NCBI GenBank assembly: GCA_035048485.1 | Contig: CM068583.1 | Coordinates: 29,636,841-29,700,840 of the forward strand | DNA: 64,000 bases | DNA from: Pteria penguin | Lineage: Eukaryota; Mollusca; Bivalvia; Pterioida; Pteriidae | Direction of reading: 5' to 3' | Shown here: one piece after another, positions 47,584 to 60,434 of the stretch | How the letters are laid out: the number at the start of each line of letters is the position of its first letter | Position numbering within the stretch: position 1 is the stretch's first letter | The notes under the pieces: generated by a model | Database searches by the model: none | What the model was told of the DNA's origin: nothing | The model's input: only the letters and a program-made list of their open reading frames with translations | Program-made: the position numbers and the translations under genes

Positions 47584-48510
47584 TCGTGGGCGAATGGTTG
47601 GAATTTTCATGTTGTATAAATATTTGAAGAACAGTGAGTATGTTTCATATGTCAGTACCAATATTCTGGGTTGGTGATACCCTCGTGGACAATACATGAC
47701 AGATAAATACTGTATTGAGATATGTTACATCTGTCAGTACCAATATTCTGGGCTGGTGATACTCTCGTGTACTATACATGAGGAGGATACTGTATTGGGG
47801 TATTTTTCATCTGTCTGTATCAATATTCTAGGCTTGTGATACCCTCGGGGACTATACATGACAGATAAATACTGTATTGAGGTATGTTACATCTGTCAGT
47901 ACCAATATTCTGGGCTGGTGATACTCTCGTGTACTATACATGAGGAGGATACTGTATTAAGGTATGTTACATCTGTCAGTACCAAAGTTCTGGATCGGTG
48001 ATACCCTCGGTGTCTATACATAAGAGACATATACTGTATTGAGGTATTTTCCATCTGTCAGTACCAATGTTCTGGACCGGTGATACCCTCGGTGTCTATA
48101 CATAAGAGACATATACTGTATTGAGGTATGTTACATCTGTCAGTACCAATGTTCTGGACCGGTGATACCCTCGGTGTCTATACATAAGAGACATATACTG
48201 TATCGAGGTATTTTCCATCTGTCAGTACCAATGTTCTGGACCGGCGATACCCTCGGTGTCTATACATAAGAGACAAATACTGTATTGAGGTATGTTACAT
48301 CTGCCAGTACCAATGTTCTGGACCGGTGATACCCTCGGTGTCTATACATAAGAGACATATACTGTATTGAGGTATGTTTCATATGTCAGTACCAATATTG
48401 TGGGCTGGTGATAGCCTTGACCTTTATGCATGACATAAATATACATATTGAAGTATGTTTTTCAGTCAGTTACAATTTTCTGGGCCGGGCTGGTGATGCC
48501 ATCGAGGAGT

Positions 48511-48970
48511 ACAAGAGCATTTGGGTATACCAAGAGTAATAATAATAGAATAGAATTACGCAGCTACTGATCTCACCTAGTAAAATGCAAAATGTTGCTG
48601 AGATAACGAGAAGATAAATAATCAGATAATGTTGAAAGCAAAGGAGAAAACGATTTGTGATGCATGCCATCAAGTAAGTTTACAATGTTAATAACCTTCT
48701 TTCGTACAAAAATGTATTTACAGCATATGAGTTGAGGATTCATACAGGATTCACAAATAAAAAATTATTACAATACATCAATATTTATAAATAGATCAGG
48801 GTATAAAGTGAAGTAGCAATGTCGATATTTAGTAGATCTCATAAACTCACCCTGTTGTATTTTAATTTAGAGTGCGTTAAGATACATTGCGTCAATGTAT
48901 GTGTCATATTTTTGCCGCTCGTGTCGACGAAGTTGCGATGACCTTATGGTACCGGTATACCCCAACGTCC
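48511..48970. other. no feature seen
   Basis: AT-rich sequence with no supported gene or repeat. Confidence 0.4.
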
Positions 48971-48971
48971 G

Positions 48972-49205
48972 CGTTTGGTTAAGTACTTTGGGGTAACTCA
49001 GTGTTGGACAACTTTGAGGTGTTCAGGTTACCAAACTTATCTTCCCATTGGGATGCTGACTTAAGTTGATAGACCTTATCTACAATTTCTGCACGAGTGA
49101 CTCGACTAAATAGTTTGGTAATTCAATATTGAAGAAGGTATATGTGCTATAGTTACCAGACTGTGACTCGGATAAATAGTTTGGAGTAATTCAGTTACGC
49201 TATGC
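48972..49205. repeat. degenerate tandem repeat, about 2.3 units
   Basis: TAAGTACTTTGGGGTAACTC, TAAATAGTTTGGTAATTC and TAAATAGTTTGGAGTAATTC begin successive units, each followed by a GGTTACCA/AGTTACCA-type block and GTGACTCG. The units are unequal in length and diverged. Confidence 0.5.
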
Positions 49206-49439
49206 TTTAACATAGACAATAGATAATCAATATTTCTGAATGTTTAAATAAAGGTAATCGCCAATTCCTTTTTATGTTGAGAAAGAAGCGTTTGCCAAGA
49301 ATAAGCTTCGCACAAATAAGGAAACAATTAGGCAAATGTGCATAATTACACACAAATGGATTCCTTACTTTACATCATCTTAAATATTTAACATTTAGAT
49401 TCAGTGCCATTTTACAAAATATTTCTTCGTATTCGTGTG

Positions 49440-49531
49440 ATACATACATACATACATACATACATACATACATACATACATACATACATACATACATACA
49501 TACATACATACATACATACATACATACATAC
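49440..49531. repeat. (TACA)n microsatellite
   Basis: About 22 uninterrupted ATAC tetramers. The Thr-His-Ile-Tyr frame is an artefact. Confidence 0.95.
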
Positions 49532-51415
49532 TCTCAAAGTCATGAGCCGATCACCTCATCCACAACGGATTAGAAGCTCTAGTATGTCGGACCAGTATAG
49601 AAATCATACGCAGGCGATATGTGATCATTACTACGAATATATAATGTCAACTATTGGAAAATTGTAGCATACAGTGAATGCATAATGTTAACAGCATCTC
49701 TCAATATTCAGTAGAAGATCTAAGTACAGGAACTAGACTCTGCTGTATCATTAATTTAAGTTCGTTAGAATATTATTGCATGTACAGTTATATCATTTTT
49801 ATGGTATTATCTAAAGCCAATACAACATCAATAGATGTATATTTAAATGTAAAATTCAAGTTTATTGCTAGTTACTTCTAATTGATAACATTTCTGAAGT
49901 TTTTCCTTAACTGTAGGCAGTGTATTAAGGGTTGATTTGTGTCTAGTTTGGCATTTACTGAATCCTGCACTATATCTTTGTATGGATTTTGGTTATAGTC
50001 ATCTGTAGAAGATACAGTAAAGGAACAGAATTCAGATGATTGTTAAGAGAATATCCAGCCTAGTCTTAGTCATAACATTTTGACTACAGAACGATCGCAC
50101 TACATGTAGAGAAACAGTAAATATACCAGATTGTCTCAAAGCCCACCCCCAATATCTATATATCTATATATCATATCGGTAATTAGTAAATCTGTTAAGA
50201 CTTTTAAGTTATATGTTCATTTAAAACTTGCAGCTGTCATTCTTACGCTCACTTCATTCTGATTCCACGAGTACAGACTCTATAAAATTCGATACACATT
50301 ACGTGCTTACTCTCCGATAAAAGCTGGCTCAATAAGATATAAACGATCTGCTCCTCACAGTTCTTGCTAATATGATACCAGCTTTGATCAATATTCCGTC
50401 AAAGAAAGACCACTGTATTGGAAAAGGTGTCACAGAAATATTTCTTCATATTCCAGTTCCTTGGCCTAGGAAGCACAAAATAAGTCCGTGCTCAGTTCTT
50501 TACGACGAGGGATATGGTTTATATTAGCAATAGCTGTTTAATAACTCCAAACACAAAAGCGACTAGAACTGATTGCCGTCTTTTAATTTCCGCCCAGATG
50601 AAGCTTTAGTAAAATGTTTCCTGATTTGTAGAAGACAAACCTCTGAGAAAAATTTTATTTCACGAAGAGGTAAACTGATTGCATTCTTTATTAATACTGA
50701 TATCTGCTGAGAAATTTGTTTAGAGCCTTAGAACAACACATACTCCCGCATACACCGAGGGACGATTAAATCCAATAATTCTTTGTATAAAAGTATACAT
50801 TTGTTAAGGATGTTACATATCAGCATGTTATAACGTATTTATTCGGTACAAATTATTTGACGAAAGTCCCACGATTAGCTACGCAGCAATGACTTCTGCA
50901 TACTTAGCTTTAATTCTAATTATGGTACGAGATTTGTTCTTTTGGTTCATTTTAAATTCACGTGCCCTACAGTAATGATTTAATATGCATGGCATCTTAC
51001 ACTTCGTTAATAGTCTTTACATTACATCCCGTCAGTTTGCGTCTTGAGAGGATTTTTATTATATTTCCACTCTTCATGCTAACTGCGATTAGCAGTGTCA
51101 AATCGTTTTAAGGCATCAATTGAATGAATACTGGGAACACTATCTGCATAATGCTATCAAAAATAATACACCGCTTATGGAATTGAATTATTGAAATCAA
51201 TAATGGATTTAAAAAGTACAAACACGTGGTCTGCAAGCTAATCCTATATCGAATTGAACTGCCAGATCTAGTATGAAACACAAAATTTAAGTATTAATAG
51301 ATTCTAATAAGAATTAAATGAAAAAAATAAATAAATGATTTGTTAAAATTCCTACAGATAGTTAAGGTAATTGAACGATTCTTGTACAGTAAAATGTATA
51401 GTGAAAATGGATAAA
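49532..51415. other. 1.9 kb with no supported feature
   Basis: The interval 50,230-50,560 is a little richer in G+C but I found no frame with splice signals. Nothing called. Confidence 0.35.
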
Positions 51416-51500
51416 CGGTTCACGGACTGACGATCAGATCAGGCGTACAGGGGTGAGCATTTCCTGCTCTTTTACCATGCTTGCCAAAAATGAATATAAG
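51416..51500 (-). mobile_element. PLE family A 3'-UTR fragment
   Basis: In plus-strand view: GATCAGATCAGGCGTACAGG, GGTGAGCATTTCCTGCTC and then CCAAAAATGAA align with the family A block. Heavily decayed. Confidence 0.5.
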
Positions 51501-53346
51501 CAGTACATGGATAACTGATAGCGCTTTTAAAACCGCCAAACCTAGGAACTGATCTGAGGTTAATACAGAGATGAGCGGATAATATCAAGGCAAAAAAGGG
51601 CCACTACGTGATGGTGTTATACATATTTTGTTACAAAATATCATTTGTAAATCCATCAAAGGTTTCGAAGTAATATTCCATTTCAAAATTATTGGTTTTC
51701 AACACTGATCTCCTTAAAGTACCCAAAACAATGATAATTTTCTTACTCAAATGATTCCAATGAAATGAACGTTAATAATGTTATATTCTTTTGAAAATTA
51801 TTCAAACTCCGGAGGAAAAGCTTTAATGTGAAATGCCTAAGAGGCAACGCACTACAAATCAATGATGTCAATAAAATCTGCTAGAATAATGTTACTCAAA
51901 GCACCTACAGTTCAACTTTGCAATTAATTCTGCAATCTCCCCGACACAGCACAATGTTTACCTGTTTCGATTACGGTCTACAACAATTACAATAATCATA
52001 TGGTGAGATGGATTTATATTGAATAGGTATTGTTAAAAAGCCATGTGCAATTATCTATGTAAATATAACAAATGTAATGATAAATGCTCTTTACCTAGTG
52101 AGCGCATGTTATAAACTGAGAATATCATTTTACACTGCATTAATATTTAGATTAATTTCATTACAGAGTTCGATGATTTATTCAAACTATATATTATCTT
52201 AATTAAGATCATGATTTTACAATTCTGGCAACGTTATGGTAAACATCCTTAACTGACGTTTAACATGAAGTTTGGAATAAAAAGACTCATTAATTCGAAA
52301 TGATTATAACAATAATAACAACAACAATAATGATAATGATGTAAAATATTGGGACGTAAGGTGGCATCTACAAGAATCAATGATAACGATAGTTGTATAT
52401 ATGAATATCAATTTCACATGGCAATGATTAAAAACAGTTAAAAGATTAATAATCGTGCACGTTGGGGAATGTTGTCGAAAAAGTGTATATTTTCTAATTC
52501 TATCGAAAAGAAGAGGCGTTGGAAGCTATCGGATACTTTGATGGTAACCTACTACAATAGCTTGTGGGAAAGCTTATATTTAGTTAATTTGAAGTAAGCA
52601 CAGAACTGCACACAGCGATTAAAAAGTTGTACGAGAAAATCAATCAGAATGCATGCAAAATAATCGTTCTTTGTATATAGTTCGTTTCAAAAATAATTGT
52701 TTTTAGTTGCTTCATATTTTACAACAGGTAATTCATCTCTGTAAAATACATTATATATAACGATATATTCTAAATATTCATGCAACGCGTTTCATAATTA
52801 ATTATTGAATTAATCCCCTTTTAAAATAGTACATAGTTTTATTCTTTTATTTGATAAAAATATTACAATCTTATGATTGCTATATTTGAAAACGAGTTTC
52901 GGATGCACTTCGGAGTAGGAAAAACACGGTTAGAGCAAAATAATTGCTATTTCAAATTTTAGTTGTGAATGCTAAATAAACAGTATGAAGCTAAAATTGT
53001 GTGAGCTTTACTCGTCAAAAGTTTTCGTTGGAGATAGACTGAAAAATGGAATTCGTGGTGACGTCCCTCGGTGTCATTATGTCGTGCCAATAGGTCTATT
53101 ACGTCATTAATCTTTCAAATGAAGGACGAAAATGAGATTACGCTGGTCCCACACGTATTACACACTTGACATTTTTGTCATATAACAGGAGAATGACAAA
53201 CATACCAAATCCTCATAGAAACTTTGTCAATAGTGTTATAAAACAGTGTTGTCTACCTTGTTGAAAATGAATAATGGTTTATCTCTGCAGATATGAAAAG
53301 AATACGCATGCTGGACATAAACGCCACCTTTAAAGAAGGGACTTTG
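51501..53346. other. 1.8 kb, no gene; small CRE-like cluster
   Basis: AT-rich. At 53,050-53,110 GTGACGTCCC and TTACGTCATT, two CRE-like sites, lie 45 bp apart near the candidate ORF at 53,347-53,583 but downstream of it on its strand. No gene called. Confidence 0.35.
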
Positions 53347-53583
53347 CTATCCAGCACATATTGCAACATCTTTTAGTAAAATTGGGAGGTTCTTGGTCAC
53401 CAATATTATATTGTTTTGACCCAGTGTAGTGGACAGAGTTGCTCTACAGGACCTGATGAAATACTGTTGACAGCGGCCGAATTGTGCAAGGGTCCGATTT
53501 ATCATCTTGTCGCCCGAAATCCCATTAAACAACTTAATTTTGCCGATGAAAAGTATTAACAGTTGCAAAACAAACAACAACAT
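53347..53583 (-). CDS. candidate small ORF or first exon with signal peptide
   Basis: From an ATG at 53,583-53,581 (context GGGAGAGATG) the minus strand is open for 78 codons. It starts MLLFVLQLLILFIG, a textbook hydrophobic signal-peptide core. A Cys-containing stretch GRCQQYFIRSCRATLSTTLG follows, with more CpG (CAGCGGCCGAATTG in plus-strand view) than the surroundings. CTTATAA lies about 60 nt upstream. If it is a first exon, splicing could occur before the TAG at the end, but no strong donor was found; CAG|GTCCTG near 53,450 is the best. I do not recognise the product. It may be chance. Confidence 0.3.
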   Translation of the reverse strand: MLLFVLQLLILFIGKIKLFNGISGDKMINRTLAQFGRCQQYFIRSCRATLSTTLGQNNIILVTKNLPILLKDVAICAG

Positions 53584-53607
53584 CTCTCCCAACTGCAAAC
53601 TGGGCAA

Positions 53608-54289
53608 ACCAGGCCGTCTACATCATATTAACTTATAAGCCAAAAGTCGGGTACTTGTGGCGCCACATCGGTGTTTAAGAAGTAGAGTATAAGAGTTCTT
53701 TGAACTTCAGCATCAACAATTCGTATTAAAGACTTTTCTATAATATTACATAGAAACCAATTTAAAGGGGTATAATGACAATATTTAGTAAACGGTTGAA
53801 TACAGAAAAAAGGAAAATGCAGTTGTATAAGGTTTTTTTTTTTTATTAAAGGTATTAGAAAGGAATTACGACATTCATGGTGGTGTGTTTTTTCTTTATT
53901 CGTGTATTGGTTTTGATTGTTTCCTGTTTCACGTCATCCAAAAAGTATTGCACTTTAATTATGAAGAAAACTGTCCGATACAGTAACTAAAATTGACAAC
54001 TGAGAATTCTACAGCAGTCTCCAATGTTGTACGTACCACGTCAAAGGTGATTGTTATGTAGTGACTTGTCTTGTCCCGTTGGCGGTTGTTGAACCAGAGA
54101 TTCTCTTTCAAATTCATACTTTGATCTCTAAAAATCATATGGTTATGAATTGAGAAGTCATTAAAATATACACACAGATTCTACTACGGAATCCTAATTC
54201 CAAATGTCAAAAATGACATCAATACGAGCCAGCCAGTCGGGACAAGTTCCATAATATATTTGAATTCCAATTAACAGACAGTGAGGACG
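53608..54289. other. no feature seen
   Basis: AT-rich sequence with a T10 run at 53,834. Nothing supported. Confidence 0.4.
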
Positions 54290-54900
54290 TAGTTAATGAG
54301 GTTATCACTACTGGAATGTGAAGAAAAAACCCGTCATAGATTCCCCACTGCCCACTTAATCAGAGTGCAACGTTCAAGGAAAAGTGTACAATAGTCTGTA
54401 TGAGGAGCCTTAACAAGACCTCTGGTTTTGTGATGATCTCAGGGTCACACTGTCTATGTCAAGATCCTTTAAAAACTCGAGATAACAGTATCGAAACCTT
54501 TTACCCTTCTTGGCTTGTAGAAACGTGGATTAGATGTTGTTATTATGTTAGATAAATATTGCTGTTGGTTGGTTGGTTAATTGGTGTTTTACGTCGCTTT
54601 CAACAAATATTTAAGTTATATTGCGACATGAAAGCCAGAGGTAACCAACCTCTTAAACATAGTGGCACAACTCAGGAATCGAACCCGGATCGTCGGTGCC
54701 GCAAACCAAGCGCTTAACCAGTACATCAAGCCTGCCCCCTATTATAGCTGTAAAATAAGTTAATTAATAGATCTAAACAATAACTGTAATGTTTTCAATT
54801 TATTTTGAAAATAATTTGTAGATTCTCTGTGTGAAAATCCAAACGTTTTTGCAGTCTCTAGCAGATCGAATCAACTGAGAAAGGTATGTACTATATAATG
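54290..54900 (-). pseudogene. PLE family B remnant, split by a SINE
   Basis: On the minus strand the right part reads YSTYLSQLIRSARDCKNVW (54,890-54,830), the equivalent of CGIYINQLVRFARARTNVL in the 60-62 kb copy. After the SINE at 54,565-54,739 the left part reads YKPRRVKGFDTVISSF (54,525-54,480) and then LERCTLIKWAVGNL (54,385-54,345). Stops and frameshifts are scattered through it. The order of motifs is that of the family B C-terminus. The SINE therefore inserted after the PLE copy arrived. Confidence 0.75.
54565..54739 (-). mobile_element. tRNA-derived SINE, family 2
   Basis: On the minus strand: GGGGCAGGCTTGATGTACTG, then GTTAAGCGC (A-box region), a perfect B box GGTTCGATTCC, a GTGCCACTATGTTTAAGAGG body and the 3' tail GCGACGTAAAACACCAATTA followed by ACCAACCAACC. 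It is the best-preserved of three family 2 copies in the window. The tail matches the CGACGTAAAACACC ending I know from many mollusc SINEs. Confidence 0.8.
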
Positions 54901-54954
54901 GGAGTCGAAGGAAACGCAAAGTTAAGGATATAAACTGTTATTATAGTATCTAGA

Positions 54955-55141
54955 TGTCTTATTGAACATGCCAATAATACGTTTAGAGGGGAAGATTTCA
55001 TGAAGTGGTTTAAGGATGTGTTTGCAATGCAGAGGATACGGGTTCGATACTCATATTGTTCAATTATGTTTAAGAGGTTAGTTACCTCTTGCTTCCATGT
55101 CACGATATGAATGAAATATAATTGCAAACAATTTCAATCAA
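54955..55141 (+). mobile_element. tRNA-derived SINE, family 2, decayed copy
   Basis: AAGTGGTTTAAGGATGTGTT (A-box region), GGGTTCGATACTCA (B-box region with one change), TATGTTTAAGAGGTTAGTTA, CCATGTCACGATATGA and CAATCAACCAATGAAC follow in the order of the copy at 54,565-54,739, with many substitutions. Confidence 0.65.
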
Positions 55142-56003
55142 CCAATGAACGAAACGATTTAGAATTGTAAAACAAAACGTTTGTGGAGTACGTATCTACT
55201 ACTATGACAAGACGGAATTTTCTGATCTGAGGTAAATCTATATTTCTATTCGAATCTTAATTAGAAATCATCATTCTTATCTGATACCCTGCAAGATATT
55301 GGATACTTAAGGTTTATTGGTGTGAAAGTTTATGACAAATGTAACTTTTTTAAATAAAAAACGTAAATTATAAGTTTGTTTGTGAGCCAACCTCATCGCA
55401 ATGTTTATTTTGAAGTCTAGCTGAATATAGCCATTTATTTCTATCTGTGATTATTAGGTATATATTACCGAATATACAAACGAATACTGGACAGATTGAT
55501 CCTTTATATTGCGTTGTTTCGTCTGCAACACCAAAAAAGTACAAGAGAAAAAATTAACAAGAGTCATGTGGTTGTGAACGATTCAGAATAGAGAACAATG
55601 AGCAACCATTGTCCGTTGAAACAAAAACAAAAATTAATCGTATGTCAAAGGGGGGACAAGTGCTTCCTACATACTGATAGAATTTGTCCGGATGGTTCAG
55701 TCGAATCAATTACGCATGGGCAACGGGCTATTAACCGGGTAAACTGAAATAACACTCGATACATTGTGATATATCCCAGTACACTGCACGGTATAAGAAT
55801 ATCAATTGAATAAAGAAACAAAAATATCAAATAAAAATGTTATTTTAGCAAGCAATGTATTTTATTTAAACAAGTAAATGTGTGTGTAAATTGTGTCACT
55901 CAACATTTATAAAGTAATATGAGGTTGTATGATATTGATACTAATATGGAAAGGAATTGACGACCAATAGTCTTCGAAATTATATTTATCCTGTTTTTTT
56001 AGT
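55142..56003. other. no feature seen
   Basis: AT-rich sequence with no supported gene or repeat. Confidence 0.4.
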
Positions 56004-56070
56004 CTTACTACGTATGTCTGGTCAGTCGTAGTACGTATGTCTGGTCACTCTTACTACGTATGTGTGGCCT
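56004..56070. repeat. three 23-bp tandem repeats
   Basis: CTTACTACGTATGTCTGGTC-type units occur three times in a row with a few substitutions. Confidence 0.85.
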
Positions 56071-57680
<1,610 letters not shown>

Positions 57681-57756
57681 GCATATCATGTTATGTGAGT
57701 CATGTGTTTTCTTTCTTTTCTTATTAGGAATCGTACGCACGTGGAATTGAAAATAG

Positions 57757-57811
57757 ATCTCTCTCTCTCTCTCTCTTTCTCGCTTTCTCTCTCTCTCTCT
57801 TTCTCTCTCTG
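57757..57811. repeat. (CT)n microsatellite
   Basis: CTCTCT with TTTCT interruptions. Confidence 0.9.
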
Positions 57812-58875
57812 TGCTTGTTTTTGCCAACAAACATTGTGACCCCTAGGGTGTTCAGACGGTTACAGAGATGAGTTGAAATGATTATATGTAATAATGCGCA
57901 CATTTATTGATTGATTTCCGATTTCGTGAATACATTGCCATTAGCACAAATCATAATACAGCAGTAGAAGCTGCTCATAAACGTAGAAAGTGTTTAGATA
58001 AGGAGAAAGGGAGTATAAGGAACAACTGAATCTTACATTAATATTTAACTACCAATATTAATTAGCGTGCATGTTATTAAGACTGTGATACAATTACATC
58101 TTCTAATTCTCAATAGATTTCTGTTCGGCGAAAAATAGATTCATATAATTGCTATTTAGACCCTGCTTAAGTTTCACAGGATTAAAAAAAAATTATATAT
58201 ATTACAACTTATATTATTCGTTAATGGCGTAGGTCGTTGTCATCATTTATCGGTTCTTCGAATGATGTAACCTAAAATATTCTATTCATTGAAAATATAA
58301 CCAAAACGCTTAATGCAGTACGTAATATGGACAGGTCAATAGAAACAGCAGTGTTTTGTTCATCGAACAAACAGTAAAACACTATCATAATAATAAGTAA
58401 ATGTGATGTCACAAGTACAGTATGTCGGGATATTCGAGCAATAAACGCAGAGTTTTGTAACGTATAAGATCTCGCCTAGCTTTGTAACGGTTTTCTTAAT
58501 AATTCACGTAGGAGAAAGAAAAGAGGTATGTACTGATTATTTATCTTGTAATGTATGCACCATAGATTTAATATGACGGGATCACCAGACTACATAGCAC
58601 GGCAACCTTAGAGATGAGTGTAATGTCAATCGATGAGGAAAAGACAAAAATATTAAATAAATAAATAAAATAAATATATAAATAAAAAGGAAGATAAGGG
58701 AAGCGATATAAAACGTGATGGTTACAATCACCAGTTAACATGCGCCTGTTTTAAGGTATGTGGTACTTTACTTTGTTCTCTCATTAACGTTGTAAACTTG
58801 TTTTTATATCGATTTATTCGGCAAATATATTTTCTTGTATTTATCAACATAAAAGTAAGCTGGATTCAATAAAAC
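57812..58875. other. no feature seen
   Basis: AT-rich sequence; a short TAAATAAA-rich patch lies near 58,655-58,690. Nothing supported. Confidence 0.4.
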
Positions 58876-58933
58876 GTATATATGTGGGTGTGTATGTAAT
58901 CATGCATGTTGCATGTATGTATGTATATATGTA

Positions 58934-58996
<63 letters not shown>

Positions 58997-59136
58997 ATGT
59001 ATGTATGTATGTATGTATGGATGGATGGATGTATGGATGCATGCATGCATTCATGCATGTATGTATGTATGTATGTATGCAAGGATGGATGTTCGCATGT
59101 ATATATGTGTGAATGCATAGGTGGATGGATGTAATA
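58876..59136. repeat. compound (TATG)/(TG)/(TCTG)/(GGAT)/(GCAT) microsatellite
   Basis: Successive blocks are TATG/TATA (58,905-58,938), TG (58,939-58,963), TCTG (58,964-58,995), TATG (58,996-59,019), GGAT (59,018-59,035), GCAT (59,036-59,058), TATG again and GGAT. Five overlapping false ORFs cover it on both strands. Confidence 0.95.
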
Positions 59137-60265
59137 AATACTTTGCGGAATATAAACTCTAAATACAACGTATTCCGATCTTTTCCCTTGAAACATATCA
59201 CTTTATGCCACAAAGCATTTGCAAACCATCGGTAATCTTGAAGTAGCAATATGAATCAGCTCTTTTAGTAAAATAAATTCTGGTAAATCAAATTATGAAA
59301 TAATCGGGGGTTTTCCTGCAGTATGTTGCTACGGATGCAGCTTTAACACAATTGTAAGAAACATCGGTTAAGCACAATGTTTACTAAGAAAGGTTATGCT
59401 TAGACAATTAGAAGTCGTGTTGTCTTTCTCAGCAAATTACCGATATCGGCGATTCAAACATCATATAATTTGCGTCTGTTCACATGGAAACTAATGGGCT
59501 AGATAGGACTGAGATTCTGTAATGATGTTAAAGCCACCGTATTCTTTAACGTGATATCTATGGCGCTCTGGACGATGAAACACAAGGCGATGTGGTGATT
59601 AAAATATGCTGCAGTCTGTGGTGTTTTACAGCCATGTTATGTTGCCATGTTATTATCAGAAATCTTATTAAATGTGTCTGATACCTAAAACTTTGCATTC
59701 AATGAATACGTCTTACAATTTAAGGTTCATTATTGTTCACATGGGCAAACGCACTTTGCCAATATTTACTGCCCTACGTAATCTCAGTATGTAAAGCACA
59801 TGGGTTTAAAGATAATGGCATTACTTTACCAAAATACATATTTAAATCACCTCGAAATTATTTCATGTCTGAGTTATTCTTTGTTGCATTATAATTCCTG
59901 GAAACGCAGTGATTATAGGAAATTGATTGACAATGCATGAAATTGAGTGCTTTCTTAAAGTTAAACTATATTACAATGATTTATCATGCTTCCGTACTCG
60001 TGTTCAAATTACGCAGACAAAGATATTTGAACTGTTTGAATGCACAGTGAGAAATCAAAAATGAAAATTATTCTCGCATTTTGTATGATTTTGCAGTTAG
60101 TTTCATTGTAAAAATTAAAGTATTGTAGAATATAAAATGTTCATCTGTACAATGTAGATAGCAGATTTGAAAGTAGCAGATAGATAAATATATGAATACA
60201 TCGATACTACATTATAGCACGGCATATTAGCAATATATTCAGGATCAACATTTCAGAAAAATAGT
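59137..60265. other. no feature seen
   Basis: AT-rich sequence with no supported gene or repeat. Confidence 0.4.
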
Positions 60266-60267
60266 AT

Positions 60268-60432
60268 AGCAAATACAAATACAAAAACAAAAGCAAACAA
60301 AACTAAACAAAGCAAAAAAAAAAACAAAAAAACAAAAAAACAAAAACAAAACAAAAACAAAAACAAAACAACAAAAAAAAAAAAATCAAAATCAAAATCA
60401 AACAAAGAAAGAAGAAGAAAAAAAAAACCCCC
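60268..60432. repeat. A-rich (CAAAA)n tract
   Basis: CAAAA/CAAAAA repeats, then AATCAAA repeats, then an A7 run and CCCCCC. It directly abuts the 3' terminus of the minus-strand PLE family B copy (60,435) and may be its terminal simple repeat or its target. Confidence 0.85.
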
Positions 60433-60434
60433 CA

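Larger units (their letters stand above)
44620..48510 (-). repeat. 82-bp satellite array derived from the hammerhead-bearing repeat
   Basis: About 45 units. A typical unit reads GGTATGTTTCATCTGTCAGT, ATCAATGTTCTGGGCTGGTG, ATAGCCTTGGGGACTATACA, TGACTGTGAGATACTGTATT and AA; unit starts at 44,741, 44,823 and 44,905 confirm the 82-bp period. The TGTCAGTACCAAT..CTGGGCTGGTGATACCCTCG-GGACTAT part matches the reverse complement of 31,150-31,230 in the hammerhead repeat (TGTCAGTACAAAT..CTAGGCTTATGATGCCCTCGGGACCTAT). Hence the minus-strand assignment. Units form subtypes; copies carrying CTGGACCGGTGATACCCTCG at 47,990-48,340 are nearly uniform. Two hammerhead modules interrupt the array. No credible coding frame. 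Confidence 0.9.

Noticed and set aside
58844..59249. Five overlapping His/Thr/Tyr/Cys-rich frames
   Set aside because: They cover a compound TG/TCTG/TATG microsatellite on both strands. The frames at 5,112-5,396, 17,982-18,241 and 49,404-49,667 fail for the same reason.
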